Origin: Rhynochetos jubatus
Lineage: Eukaryota > Chordata > Aves > Eurypygiformes > Rhynochetidae
Assembly (NCBI GenBank): GCA_027574665.1
Contig: CM050657.1
Span: forward strand, 28,395,408 to 28,459,407
Direction: 5' to 3'
Length of the DNA stretch: 64,000 nt
Shown here: piece after piece, positions 28,301 to 34,432 of the stretch
Layout of the letters: each line of letters starts with the position of its first letter
How positions within the stretch are numbered: position 1 is the first letter of the stretch
Notes under the pieces: generated by a model
What the model saw: only the letters and a program-made list of their open reading frames with translations
Database searches by the model: none
What the model was told of the DNA's origin: nothing
Program-made: the position numbers and the translations under genes

Positions 28301-31300
28301 CTAAAGCGTTTACTCATTATATGAAATGATAAATAAGATACGGCCATAACACGTAGACTTCTGTGTATTATTCTCCAGAGTATATTGAAGCCTGTATCAA
28401 AATTACTTCAGTCCTGCAAATATTTAGGCATTCAGTAAATTTCTCAAAGTCCTGTTGAGATCTACCTCTATTTTTTTCCTTGTTATTCACACGGTCAACT
28501 CTTCGGAGCACTGAGAACTGTGCCAGCAAACCCATGATTACTCTCCCTGATTATTAATTACTCATAGATTCAGACTGCAATTTATATAACCTGTATATGC
28601 ACTGATAGATATTGATAAATTCAGTGCTGAAAAATTTAACATCTTAGCCATTTATGTACATTTACTCTACTTTTTCAACCTATGTTGCCTTCTACTTTTT
28701 TCCAAATATACAGATTTTACAGAAACAAAATACTTAGGAAAAGAATTAGTGGTAACTGAAGACAGAAGCTCATATTGTCTCTTGCTAAAGGAGAAACAAA
28801 GGACTGATTAAACAATTTGAGACTGCCAAATGACCAGCTACAGCAGTAAATGGTGGTGAAGTTTTGTGCATCCCAGTAGTGCATCCTTTAATGCATCAAG
28901 TTAGAAAGGATTAGAAAGGATTTAACTTCACAGGAACCCTTCAACCAGGTAGCAAACATTAGCATTGGTTTGTGCTGTGACTGTTACTAAGTTAAGGTCA
29001 TTTTTGCTTCTCACCTTCTGAACTTACAGTCTCTGTAAATATTTTTTCCTGCATCAACATTGGCCAGGTGTGAGTTATTTTTCATTTAAGAAGATGCCAA
29101 GTTCTTATGAAGCCCTTGCACATCTGAAATGGAAATCGGATGATGCTGTTCTTGATGCACAGCACTGTTGTATCCCCTTTTTCCAGTCATATGTGGCAGG
29201 CATGTGTTTGGCAAATTGTTCCCTGTCATTTCAAAATCCCTCCCTCCTGAAGCCAGACAGACGTTGCCTAAGTACTCAAATCAGCACAAGAGTGTCCGAG
29301 GTAAGTCCATCACAAATAATGCAGAAAAAAAGGTAAGAAGAGCTACCTTGGAGAGATGGCTGGGATAGAAGGCTGCTACATCGGGGAACACCTCAATAAG
29401 AAGCAGCCTGGGTTTGCACAAAGCAGGTAAACATGAAAAAGACACTGGAGAGTGTTCAGGCATGTTAGCACAACTGAAGAGTGCTTAGCAGCAAGGGTGT
29501 CAGGTTCAAGCAAGGTACATTTGCTGGACCAGGTTCCCAGCTAGAAAAGCATAATTTCACATTCCTACAGAGCCTGGTGCATGACCACAAGCAGGAAGGG
29601 AAATTGCCTTGACTTTTCCTAGAAGACATTATAGAGATGGAATCATTGGTCTCACAGACCACTCTGAAAATTCCTGGCCTAGCCTTCTGCTAAGGATCAT
29701 TCTCCTCCAGAAAGAACTCCTGCCACAGCTGCTAGCAGGTATTTCCATCATCGGCTCTAAAAGTTTTCTTCATGCCATTTAATACTTCTTCCTCATCTGC
29801 AAAAATACTCTGGGACAGGAATTCAGGTTTGAGTTGGTCATTACTTTTTTTTCTCCAAATACATTCATCACTAGAATGTAGGAATATCTTGCCTATTAAA
29901 ATAGACTCAGAATTATAGTTCCTGTTTCCTACCATTGAAATAGTGTGGTATCTGAAATATAAATGGTATAAATTTACAGAACAGCAATCAAAATCAAATA
30001 CAGTAAATGATCATATAGGCTTATCAAATTTATGATAGGCTACAAATGATTTAACTCATGATTTCTTATTACTGTTAAACTGATAGCTAAGAATATATCT
30101 CAGTGACTCTAGTTAAAAAATGTAGTGATCTGTAAAACTCACCAGGCAGCTGTGATAAGCCACTTAATCCGTTCAAACGAATCCTTTGTTAATGCCATTC
30201 ACGCTGATTGAGGATCTGTATATGCAGCACTTTTTTTTTTAAACAGCAGGTCTTCTTTTTCCTTCTGTTTGTGGATGGTCTATAAACACTGTTCCATACT
30301 GCTGTTGTTTTCCTCTCTGAACCTGTTTATATTAAAATATACTTCTCATGTAGAGCCATCAATAATTTCCAGATAACCAAACATCTTAGCATTTACACAT
30401 GTCATACTGCAGAGCTTTATGTTGGCATTGCGTTGTATTATTCCTATTCAGGACACATTTTATTCTATCAGCAAGCCAATTATTTCAAGGGTGCTGTATA
30501 TAAAATTAGAGATCAGTATAAAAAGGGAACAAGATTTCAGCCTAGAAAAGAGACAGTCTTCCCTCAGTGTTTGAAATAATGAATAAAGAGCATCTTGCAT
30601 CCTTATTTCTTAGAAAGCTGTCATACTCACCTTTTAGCTAAAGGCATTAAAAAAAATAGGTGACACCTGTCTACAGCAAAGATCTAATGAACTTAAAAAA
30701 AAAATCAAGAAAATACGGACTATACTTTCGAGACCGTGTCCTCTGCAAACTGGCAAGGCTGGGCCAGTGTCTGTGCATACATCTAGGCAGGGGACTACTC
30801 TGGCACAGCAAATGTGCTGTGCCAACCATTTTGTAAGCTCAAGCTCCACAAGTCCAGAGAAACGGCCAGATCCTTGCAAACTTTTACATCTCCCATATAT
30901 GAAAAAAACCTGTAATCCTTTGGAATATGGCACAAGTGGCTAGTGATTCACAGTGGTTACTTCAAACTGAGGGCTTTTCTTAGGATAGCACAGATACCGC
31001 AGGCGTTTACTTCTCAGTGCTGTAGTCTTCCAAATGCAGGGAGGTTAATTTTGAGAAGACTGATCTCCTGAGTAAGCAAAGGCAAGCACTTGCTGAGAAG
31101 GGAGCAAGGACATGAACCTGGAGCAAACTGGCTGCTCTCTGGTAGCTGTTCAACAGGCAGCTATCTTTTATCTGTAAAACAAATGAGTGCCCAGTTTCTG
31201 AAACATTATTGTCTTGCTTTCTATTATTTAGATAGCGTGACATCTTTCTAAGCAGAACTCATCTATAAATGATAGTGACTCCTGTGTGTATGCACAGTAT

Positions 31301-34200
31301 ATCCATATCCTACAATATGAAGAGACCTTGTAAACTACCGTGCAGTGACTAATGAATAAATAGCCTAAATGGCAGCCAATCCATGCTGCAAGATCTCACC
31401 CTACATGTACCATACAGTAGTCCGTTCACCTGCCAAATTCTTAATCTCTTTCTGTGCCCCAGTTCCCCATCTGTTCAAAAAAGAAAAACAACAAACCCCC
31501 CACTCTTAAAGATAATATTCCAATAACATTCCTACCTCACTGAGCTTTTAACGTTAATAATATAAATAATAAGCAAGACTGTAAGGCAATAAAATGCTGC
31601 AAGGATGGATTGCCTCAAGTGGAAAATCCAAGCCTGTCATAAAGTGTTTGACTTTGCAGAAATTTGTTCCTGTTGCCCACTCTCCAGCTCATTATTTAAT
31701 TATCCAAACGGCTTCTGAAAATGAAATAGATGTAGAAACTTGATACATTTGCTTTGTATTAGCAGAGAACCTTTTATTTTCAAATTAACATCCATTCTGA
31801 TCCAATCCACTGACCCAGTTTGAAATCGTACTTCATGCACGATTGGAAGACTCAAACCACTCTGCTTGCTCTTCCGTCATGGCTATGGAACACCCATCGT
31901 TTTCTGAACAAGCTTCTGTAGTTTGACGTGCTCAGCAGCCAGTGCGATAATACAAGGACTCCAAAGTGTTATTTAGGTTGATACATCAAATTGATGTCTG
32001 TTTATATTTTGTGGTAATCCCAACAGTTACCTCAATACTTACCTAATCTGAAAGAAGGTAATATCCCCAGTACAACACTCAATACCACCAAAGGAATAGC
32101 TTTTATGAAAGCACCACCAAGGTGATACCAGGATAAGACTGGGCTAGATGAGGGCGTTTTAAAAATGCTCTTTCTGTTGCTTCTCCCTTATTAGCACTTC
32201 CCCATCTTTCTTTGGGCTCAAAGAAAGGAACTTTGCTGTTCCTTTCTTCATACTAACTAGTATGAAGAAACATAACACTATCGCAGCCAAAACCGGCACA
32301 CCGACTTCTTTTTTTGAAATTTCAACATAGGGTTTTCATCATTTGAAAACCAACTCAATATCTTTTTATTACAGCACTGTTTCATTCACTAGGTATTCTG
32401 CATTTATTCATCTATTTCTGGGAACAGTGGTTTGCCTGCTTTCTTCTGCTCCTTCCAATACTTCTGTGGCCTAGTATTCAAGAGCTCTCCTTTTAAGTAC
32501 TTATCTTCTTTACTCAGTGGGAGTTGGCCTGTTCATCCTGCACCTGGATTTGCATCATTTCTGAGGACTCTCTAGCACTGCAGTCTCACCTGCTCTGACC
32601 TTCTTGTCGCAGAGATCCTTGCACCTTTTGTTTTCACTTTTGTCAGACCTTCTGTCTAACATCAGTTCTTCTAATGTCAGATTTCAGTGGTGGATTTTGG
32701 TACTTATAGGTGCTTGTGTTTTATAAACAACTGGAGACCCCATTTTTCTCCTTATTACAGTATTCCTGCATAAAAAATGTAGCACTGTTATGGCCAACAG
32801 GTTTAGGAATCTGACAAATACAATGCATCAGTTTAGCAGTTTTATCCCTAAAATGCTATTTCCTCTACATGGTCACCATCAATCTGGCTTGAAAACGGGA
32901 TCATTTTCCCTTTCCCTCTCTACCTGCCAGCTTGATCTCACTGACGCTCGTGATTTTAGAGCCAAGGTGAGCTCTAAATCTGTGATGATTTACAGGATCT
33001 CTAACACAGAACATATTGCTGTGCTCTCTCAGATGTGTTCCTGCTGCTAGTACCAAACTTTTGGGAAAAGTAGCCTCTACCAACTAGCTTTCACAGCGGA
33101 TTTCATCGAGGGTTGACAGTAATGTCTACTGAATGTAGATCCAGGTCTACTCTCATGCCTGTAAGAGAAGCTGTTTCGCAAAGTTCTGTGGTTAGCTCAT
33201 GAAAAGGCTTTAGATTTGTATCGCATGAGTAGTCCTAAACATACTTATATGCTTATGTTGTTGTATATTGTTGCTTTTTCTGTATCACCTGCAGCGCTTA
33301 ATAAAACCTGCAACACAGGATTTCCTGTAAAGCATTCACGAACACTGCAGGTAAGGCGAGATCACCGTGCCAGCCTGGCCAACACTCTTCCCATCTCAGA
33401 ACGGCACTTTATTCGGTGAGATGCCACCTGGGGCACGCAGTACGGCTGTCAGTAACATCAATGCGATGAACCTTACATGCTGCCAACGCCTTGCAAGTCA
33501 CACCTCCATTCAGAAAACCTTTCCATCACGCTACGCTAGGTACGAAGCCTGGGGAGAAACATTTCTCACGGGCTGCCATTTGTGCGGGGGGCAGCGCTTT
33601 GCCCCTTCTGGGACTTCTTGGTCTCCGCTGTCTCATTAAGGGAAGGCTCGAGGGAAGAGGAGAGCGTTGCTGAAAGGAAGACACTCCCGCCAGTGCCCGG
33701 GAGCGCCCCGGGATGGCGCGGAGGGCCCGGGCTGCCGCCGGCCTGCCCCGGCACCGCCTCACGCACGCACCCGGCGCCACCTCCTCCCCGCCGGGGCGCT
33801 ACCAGCGACCCCGCTCCGGGCGGGCCCCGGCCGTCCCCTTGCTCGGGCAGGTCCCCGTCCCCGCTCCCTCCGCGCAGCCCCGAGGCCGTTCGGACGCGCC
33901 CGCCACCTGCTCCCTCACGGCGGCGGGGGACGGGGACAGCCCGGTGACCTGGGCCAGCCCCGGCTGGCCCGACACGGGGCTGCCCCCTCAGCGAGCTGCT
34001 CGGCCCCTCAGCGAGCTGCCAGCCCCGGCAGGCGCCGGGGCCAGGCGGGACGGCCCGTGAGGGGCGCCAGGTACGGCCGCCCGGGGCTACCCCTCCGCGG
34101 CGCTCACCTCAGCTCCCAGGCGGGAGAGCCCCCGGCTCCTCGCTCACTCCATGCCCGCTGAGGACGGACGGACGGACGGCGGCTGCCGGCGGTGCCCGAG
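1..34200 (-). CDS. COL4A4: COL4A4 gene, 5' half (collagen alpha-4(IV) chain), runs off the left edge
   Basis: This gene encodes the alpha4 chain of basement-membrane collagen IV, a secreted protein that trimerises with alpha3 and alpha5. Fifteen exons on the minus strand are well supported: the signal-peptide end, the Cys-rich 7S start ([12 protein letters not shown]) and then Gly-X-Y exons, all in phase 0 with GT-AG borders. Exon sizes in transcript order (40, 78, 135, 45, 117, 69, 36, 63, 36, 42, 81, 54, 60, 45, 54 bp) match my memory of human COL4A4 exons 3-17, except the 40 bp exon (43 in human). From the 78 bp exon onward they encode 305 residues, corresponding to human residues 39-343. 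Identity is shown by alpha4-specific helix interruptions such as LLV...LFKGEK and [11 protein letters not shown]. The remaining helix and the NC1 domain lie outside the window. The initiator exon is uncertain. Large 5' introns are typical of this locus. Confidence 0.95.
1339..1392 (-). CDS. COL4A4: COL4A4 exon 17: Gly-X-Y exon, last one in the window
   Basis: The 54 bp exon encodes [18 protein letters not shown], aligned with the human exon starting GELGLVGDPGLFG. The acceptor is CCTTTCCAG and the donor CAG|GTAAAA. The following exon lies beyond the left edge. Confidence 0.92.
2428..2472 (-). CDS. COL4A4: COL4A4 exon 16: Gly-X-Y exon
   Basis: The 45 bp exon encodes [15 protein letters not shown]; human has GDPGSYGSPGFPGLK. 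The acceptor is CTTTTTTCAG and the donor AAG|GTAAGA. Confidence 0.96.
3092..3151 (-). CDS. COL4A4: COL4A4 exon 15: Gly-X-Y exon with interruption
   Basis: The 60 bp exon encodes [20 protein letters not shown]; human has [20 protein letters not shown]. The acceptor is ATGCACCAG and the donor CGG|GTAAGC. Confidence 0.95.
4372..4425 (-). CDS. COL4A4: COL4A4 exon 14: Gly-X-Y exon
   Basis: The 54 bp exon encodes [18 protein letters not shown], aligned with human [18 protein letters not shown]. The donor AAA|GTAAGT is strong; the acceptor is CATATGTAG. Confidence 0.94.
5543..5623 (-). CDS. COL4A4: COL4A4 exon 13: long helix interruption
   Basis: The 81 bp exon encodes [20 protein letters not shown] then QLFKGEK. 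The break [14 protein letters not shown] corresponds to human PTLLVEPPDFCLYK; the human Cys is absent here. The acceptor is CTTCCACAG. The donor AAG|GTCTTA is weak at positions +3 to +5. Confidence 0.93.
6558..6599 (-). CDS. COL4A4: COL4A4 exon 12: Gly-X-Y exon with short interruption
   Basis: The 42 bp exon encodes [14 protein letters not shown]; human has GNPGVGVKGQMGDP. The G-I-G-V-D-G step is a conserved one-residue break in the repeat. The acceptor is CAATTAG and the donor CCG|GTAAGA. Confidence 0.95.
6770..6805 (-). CDS. COL4A4: COL4A4 exon 11: short Gly-X-Y exon
   Basis: The 36 bp exon encodes [12 protein letters not shown]. Length and phase match the human exon. The acceptor is CTTTTAAAG and the donor CAG|GTAGGC. 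Confidence 0.93.
7265..7803 (+). mobile_element. CR1 LINE, 5'-truncated 3' fragment
   Basis: The sequence runs from TGTGTCCAGCTCTGGGG through GAGGAGGCCATGGAGATGCT and GGACAGGCTGAGAGAGTTGG to TTCCAACCCAAACCGTTCTG and GGGATTCTA, the standard avian CR1 3' region. It lies antisense to COL4A4 and ends about 21 bp from the exon 10 donor. It has only the 3' end of ORF2 and the 3' UTR. Confidence 0.93.
7825..7887 (-). CDS. COL4A4: COL4A4 exon 10: Gly-X-Y exon
   Basis: The 63 bp exon encodes [20 protein letters not shown] then P, aligned with human GPAGPTGYPGEPGL. The acceptor is TTTTCCAG and the donor CCT|GTAAGA. A CR1 element begins only about 21 bp into the downstream intron. Confidence 0.94.
8609..8644 (-). 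CDS. COL4A4: COL4A4 exon 9: short Gly-X-Y exon with RGD
   Basis: The 36 bp exon encodes [12 protein letters not shown], equivalent to human GDRGDPGLPGLP. It contains R-G-D. The acceptor is CATTACAG and the donor CCC|GTAAGT. Confidence 0.94.
8860..8928 (-). CDS. COL4A4: COL4A4 exon 8: end of 7S helix and first interruption
   Basis: The 69 bp exon encodes [20 protein letters not shown] then GPP. The Gly-X-Y break [10 protein letters not shown] corresponds to human NSVFILGAVK at the same position. The acceptor is CTTTAAAG and the donor CCA|GTAAGT. Confidence 0.94.
11688..11804 (-). CDS. COL4A4: COL4A4 exon 7: Gly-X-Y exon with CNGS sequon and RGD
   Basis: The 117 bp exon encodes 39 residues, beginning [16 protein letters not shown], then [12 protein letters not shown], ending [12 protein letters not shown] is an N-glycosylation sequon and R-G-D is present, both shared with human alpha4; the Cys before Asn is His in human. 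The acceptor is GTCTTTCAG; the donor TAT|GTACGTG is acceptable but not strong. Confidence 0.95.
13481..13525 (-). CDS. COL4A4: COL4A4 exon 6: Gly-X-Y exon
   Basis: The 45 bp exon encodes [15 protein letters not shown], differing from human [15 protein letters not shown] by one residue. The acceptor is GTTTTAG and the donor CCT|GTACGT. Confidence 0.96.
14423..14557 (-). CDS. COL4A4: COL4A4 exon 5: first Gly-X-Y block of the 7S region
   Basis: The 135 bp exon encodes 45 residues of unbroken Gly-X-Y, from [16 protein letters not shown] to GPAGEKGDK. It aligns with human [16 protein letters not shown] ... GAAGDKGDK without gaps. The acceptor is CTTTTCAG and the donor AAG|GTAGGA. An intron of about 10.5 kb precedes it. 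Confidence 0.96.
15677..15722. repeat. Inverted repeat, 15 bp perfect arms
   Basis: TCCATTCACAGAAAT (15677-15691) and ATTTCTGTGAATGGA (15708-15722) are exact reverse complements separated by 16 bases. The sequence can form a stable hairpin in the COL4A4 intron between exons 4 and 5. It is not part of a recognised repeat. Confidence 0.9.
22198..22887 (+). mobile_element. CR1 LINE, 5'-truncated 3' fragment
   Basis: It starts in the ORF2 C-terminal part (CCCTGAGGAGAAGGACTTGG) and runs to the 3' end TCTGTGATTCTATAATTCTG. It is antisense to COL4A4, in the 10.5 kb intron between exons 4 and 5. The copy looks relatively little decayed. Confidence 0.94.
24592..24672. repeat. Degenerate GATA-type simple repeat
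   Basis: Repeated GATA/TAGA and ATATGGAT words (GATAGATAGATCGATCGATT and following) form an imperfect microsatellite in the intron between COL4A4 exons 4 and 5. Confidence 0.7.
25032..25109 (-). CDS. COL4A4: COL4A4 exon 4: Cys-rich 7S start
   Basis: The 78 bp exon encodes [20 protein letters not shown] then PEKGSR. The four cysteines (PCGG, DCSVCRC) are those that crosslink the N-terminal 7S domain in collagen IV tetramers. The length equals the human exon (26 codons). Acceptor CTTTTTAG and donor AGA|GTAAGT are both clear. Confidence 0.95.
25110..27111 (-). other. COL4A4 intron between exons 4 and 3
   Basis: Unique AT-rich intron. I see no repeat or coding signal. Confidence 0.75.
27112..27151 (-). 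CDS. COL4A4: COL4A4 exon 3: end of signal peptide
   Basis: The 40 bp exon begins after TTCTTTTAAATTAG and ends before GTAAGT. Entered with two bases from the previous exon, it reads xxG then [13 protein letters not shown], in phase 0 with the following [11 protein letters not shown]. Human alpha4 has WSLILILFSVQYVYG at the same place, so the hydrophobic core of the signal peptide is recognisable. A second AG inside (at 27129-27130, TTTTTTCAG) would give a 17 bp exon that loses the conserved W-L-I-L-F-S and is less likely. Confidence 0.82.
27276..27722 (+). mobile_element. CR1 LINE, 3' fragment of a different subfamily
   Basis: It starts near GGGTCCAGAGGAGGCCATGA and ends with GGACTAGATGACCTTTAGAG, AACTGCAAGTATTCTATGAT and TCTAATTC. 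The 3' end differs from the other large copies (no CCCCCTGCCATGG... block), marking another subfamily. It is antisense to COL4A4 and begins 125 bp upstream of exon 3. Confidence 0.92.
30631..30647 (-). CDS. COL4A4: Candidate COL4A4 initiator coding exon (uncertain)
   Basis: The next exon (27112-27151) needs an upstream exon that ends in phase 2. Here a minus-strand ATG opens 17 coding bases (M-P-L-A-K plus two bases) before AAAAG|GTGAGT, a near-perfect donor. Spliced to the next exon it gives [19 protein letters not shown], with a basic n-region, a hydrophobic core WLLILFSA and Ala at a likely cleavage point. Upstream there are pyrimidine-rich acceptor candidates ending at about 30684 and 30671. 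Rivals are an ATG at 31395-31408 (weaker donor) and a long hydrophobic frame near 28167. Human uses a longer leader here, so support is only from phase and splice signals. Confidence 0.42.
32222..32271. repeat. Two overlapping inverted repeats
   Basis: Arms AAGAAAGGAAC and GTTCCTTTCTT (32222-32232 and 32239-32249) overlap with a second pair TTTCTTCATACTA and TAGTATGAAGAAA (32244-32256 and 32259-32271). The shared TTTCTT means the two hairpins exclude each other. It lies in the 5' intron region of COL4A4. Confidence 0.9.
33984..34020 (+). repeat. 20 bp tandem duplication in the CpG island
   Basis: CCCCTCAGCGAGCTGCTCGG (33984-34003) is followed by CCCCTCAGCGAGCTGCC (34004-34020), nearly two full copies. 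It lies 88 bp downstream of the putative COL4A4 exon 1 donor. Confidence 0.85.
34108..34200 (-). other. COL4A4: Putative noncoding first exon of COL4A4
   Basis: On the minus strand the sequence GGGAGCTGAG is followed by GTGAGCG, a good splice donor whose intron starts at 34107. Human COL4A4 has a noncoding exon 1 beside COL4A3, so this is the expected place. The upstream limit given here is arbitrary because the transcription start cannot be seen. The exon would hold a two-codon open frame (ATG GAG TGA, 34144-34152), which cannot be the collagen start. No in-frame signal peptide is present. Confidence 0.5.
34160..34179 (+). repeat. GGAC tetranucleotide repeat in the promoter
   Basis: Four to five GGAC units in a row lie beside the putative COL4A4 leader exon. 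Confidence 0.7.
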
Positions 34201-34248
34201 GCAGGAGACGCGGGGGGGAGAGGAGAGCAGAGGGGAGGAGAGGGGCGG
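34199..34248. promoter_or_regulatory. Homopurine/homopyrimidine tract, possible CTC-box-like element
   Basis: The plus strand is almost purely purine here, with runs such as GGGGGGGAGAGGAGAG and AGGGGAGGAGAGGGG; the minus strand reads as CTCCCCTC-like pyrimidine blocks. Collagen IV bidirectional promoters (COL4A1/COL4A2) are known to use a pyrimidine CTC box, so a similar role is plausible. The tract overlaps the expected COL4A4 leader or start region. Confidence 0.4.
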
Positions 34249-34266
34249 CCCGGCCGGCCCCGCCCC
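34242..34266. promoter_or_regulatory. Pair of Sp1-type GC boxes in the core promoter
   Basis: GGGGCGG at 34242-34248 and CCCCGCCCC at 34258-34266 lie in opposite orientation, about 85-105 bp upstream of the COL4A3 ATG and about 135 bp from the COL4A4 exon 1 donor. TATA-less bidirectional promoters commonly use such sites. Binding is inferred. Confidence 0.5.
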
Positions 34267-34348
34267 GGCCCCTGTCCCCACCCCAGGGCGCCCGTACCGC
34301 CGAGGCCGAACTCCGCGGGACGCCGCGCAGGCAGCGCCGAGCGCGGGG

Positions 34349-34432
34349 ATGGCCGGCAGGGGCTGCCCCAGCCGCCTGGCGCCGCTGCTGCTGCTCGCCC
34401 TGCTCTGGCCGGGCGGCGCCGCGGCGGCCGAG
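34349..34432 (+). CDS. COL4A3: COL4A3 exon 1: signal peptide
   Basis: The 84 bp coding part begins [20 protein letters not shown] and continues PGGAAAAE, a typical signal peptide with basic n-region, Leu-rich core and Ala-rich cleavage zone. The start context GGGGATGG has purine at -3 and G at +4. The donor GAG|GTGAGT leaves phase 0, as in human exon 1. GC content is extreme because it lies in the CpG island. Confidence 0.93.

Larger units (their letters stand above)
27152..34107 (-). other. COL4A4 5' introns and leader region
   Basis: It contains most of the CR1 at 27276-27722, the candidate initiator exon at 30631 and the double hairpin at 32222. A strong donor ending TTCAGATTAG|GTAAGT (minus strand, intron side at 32042) could mark an extra noncoding leader exon. 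From 33.56 kb the sequence becomes CpG-rich. Confidence 0.65.
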
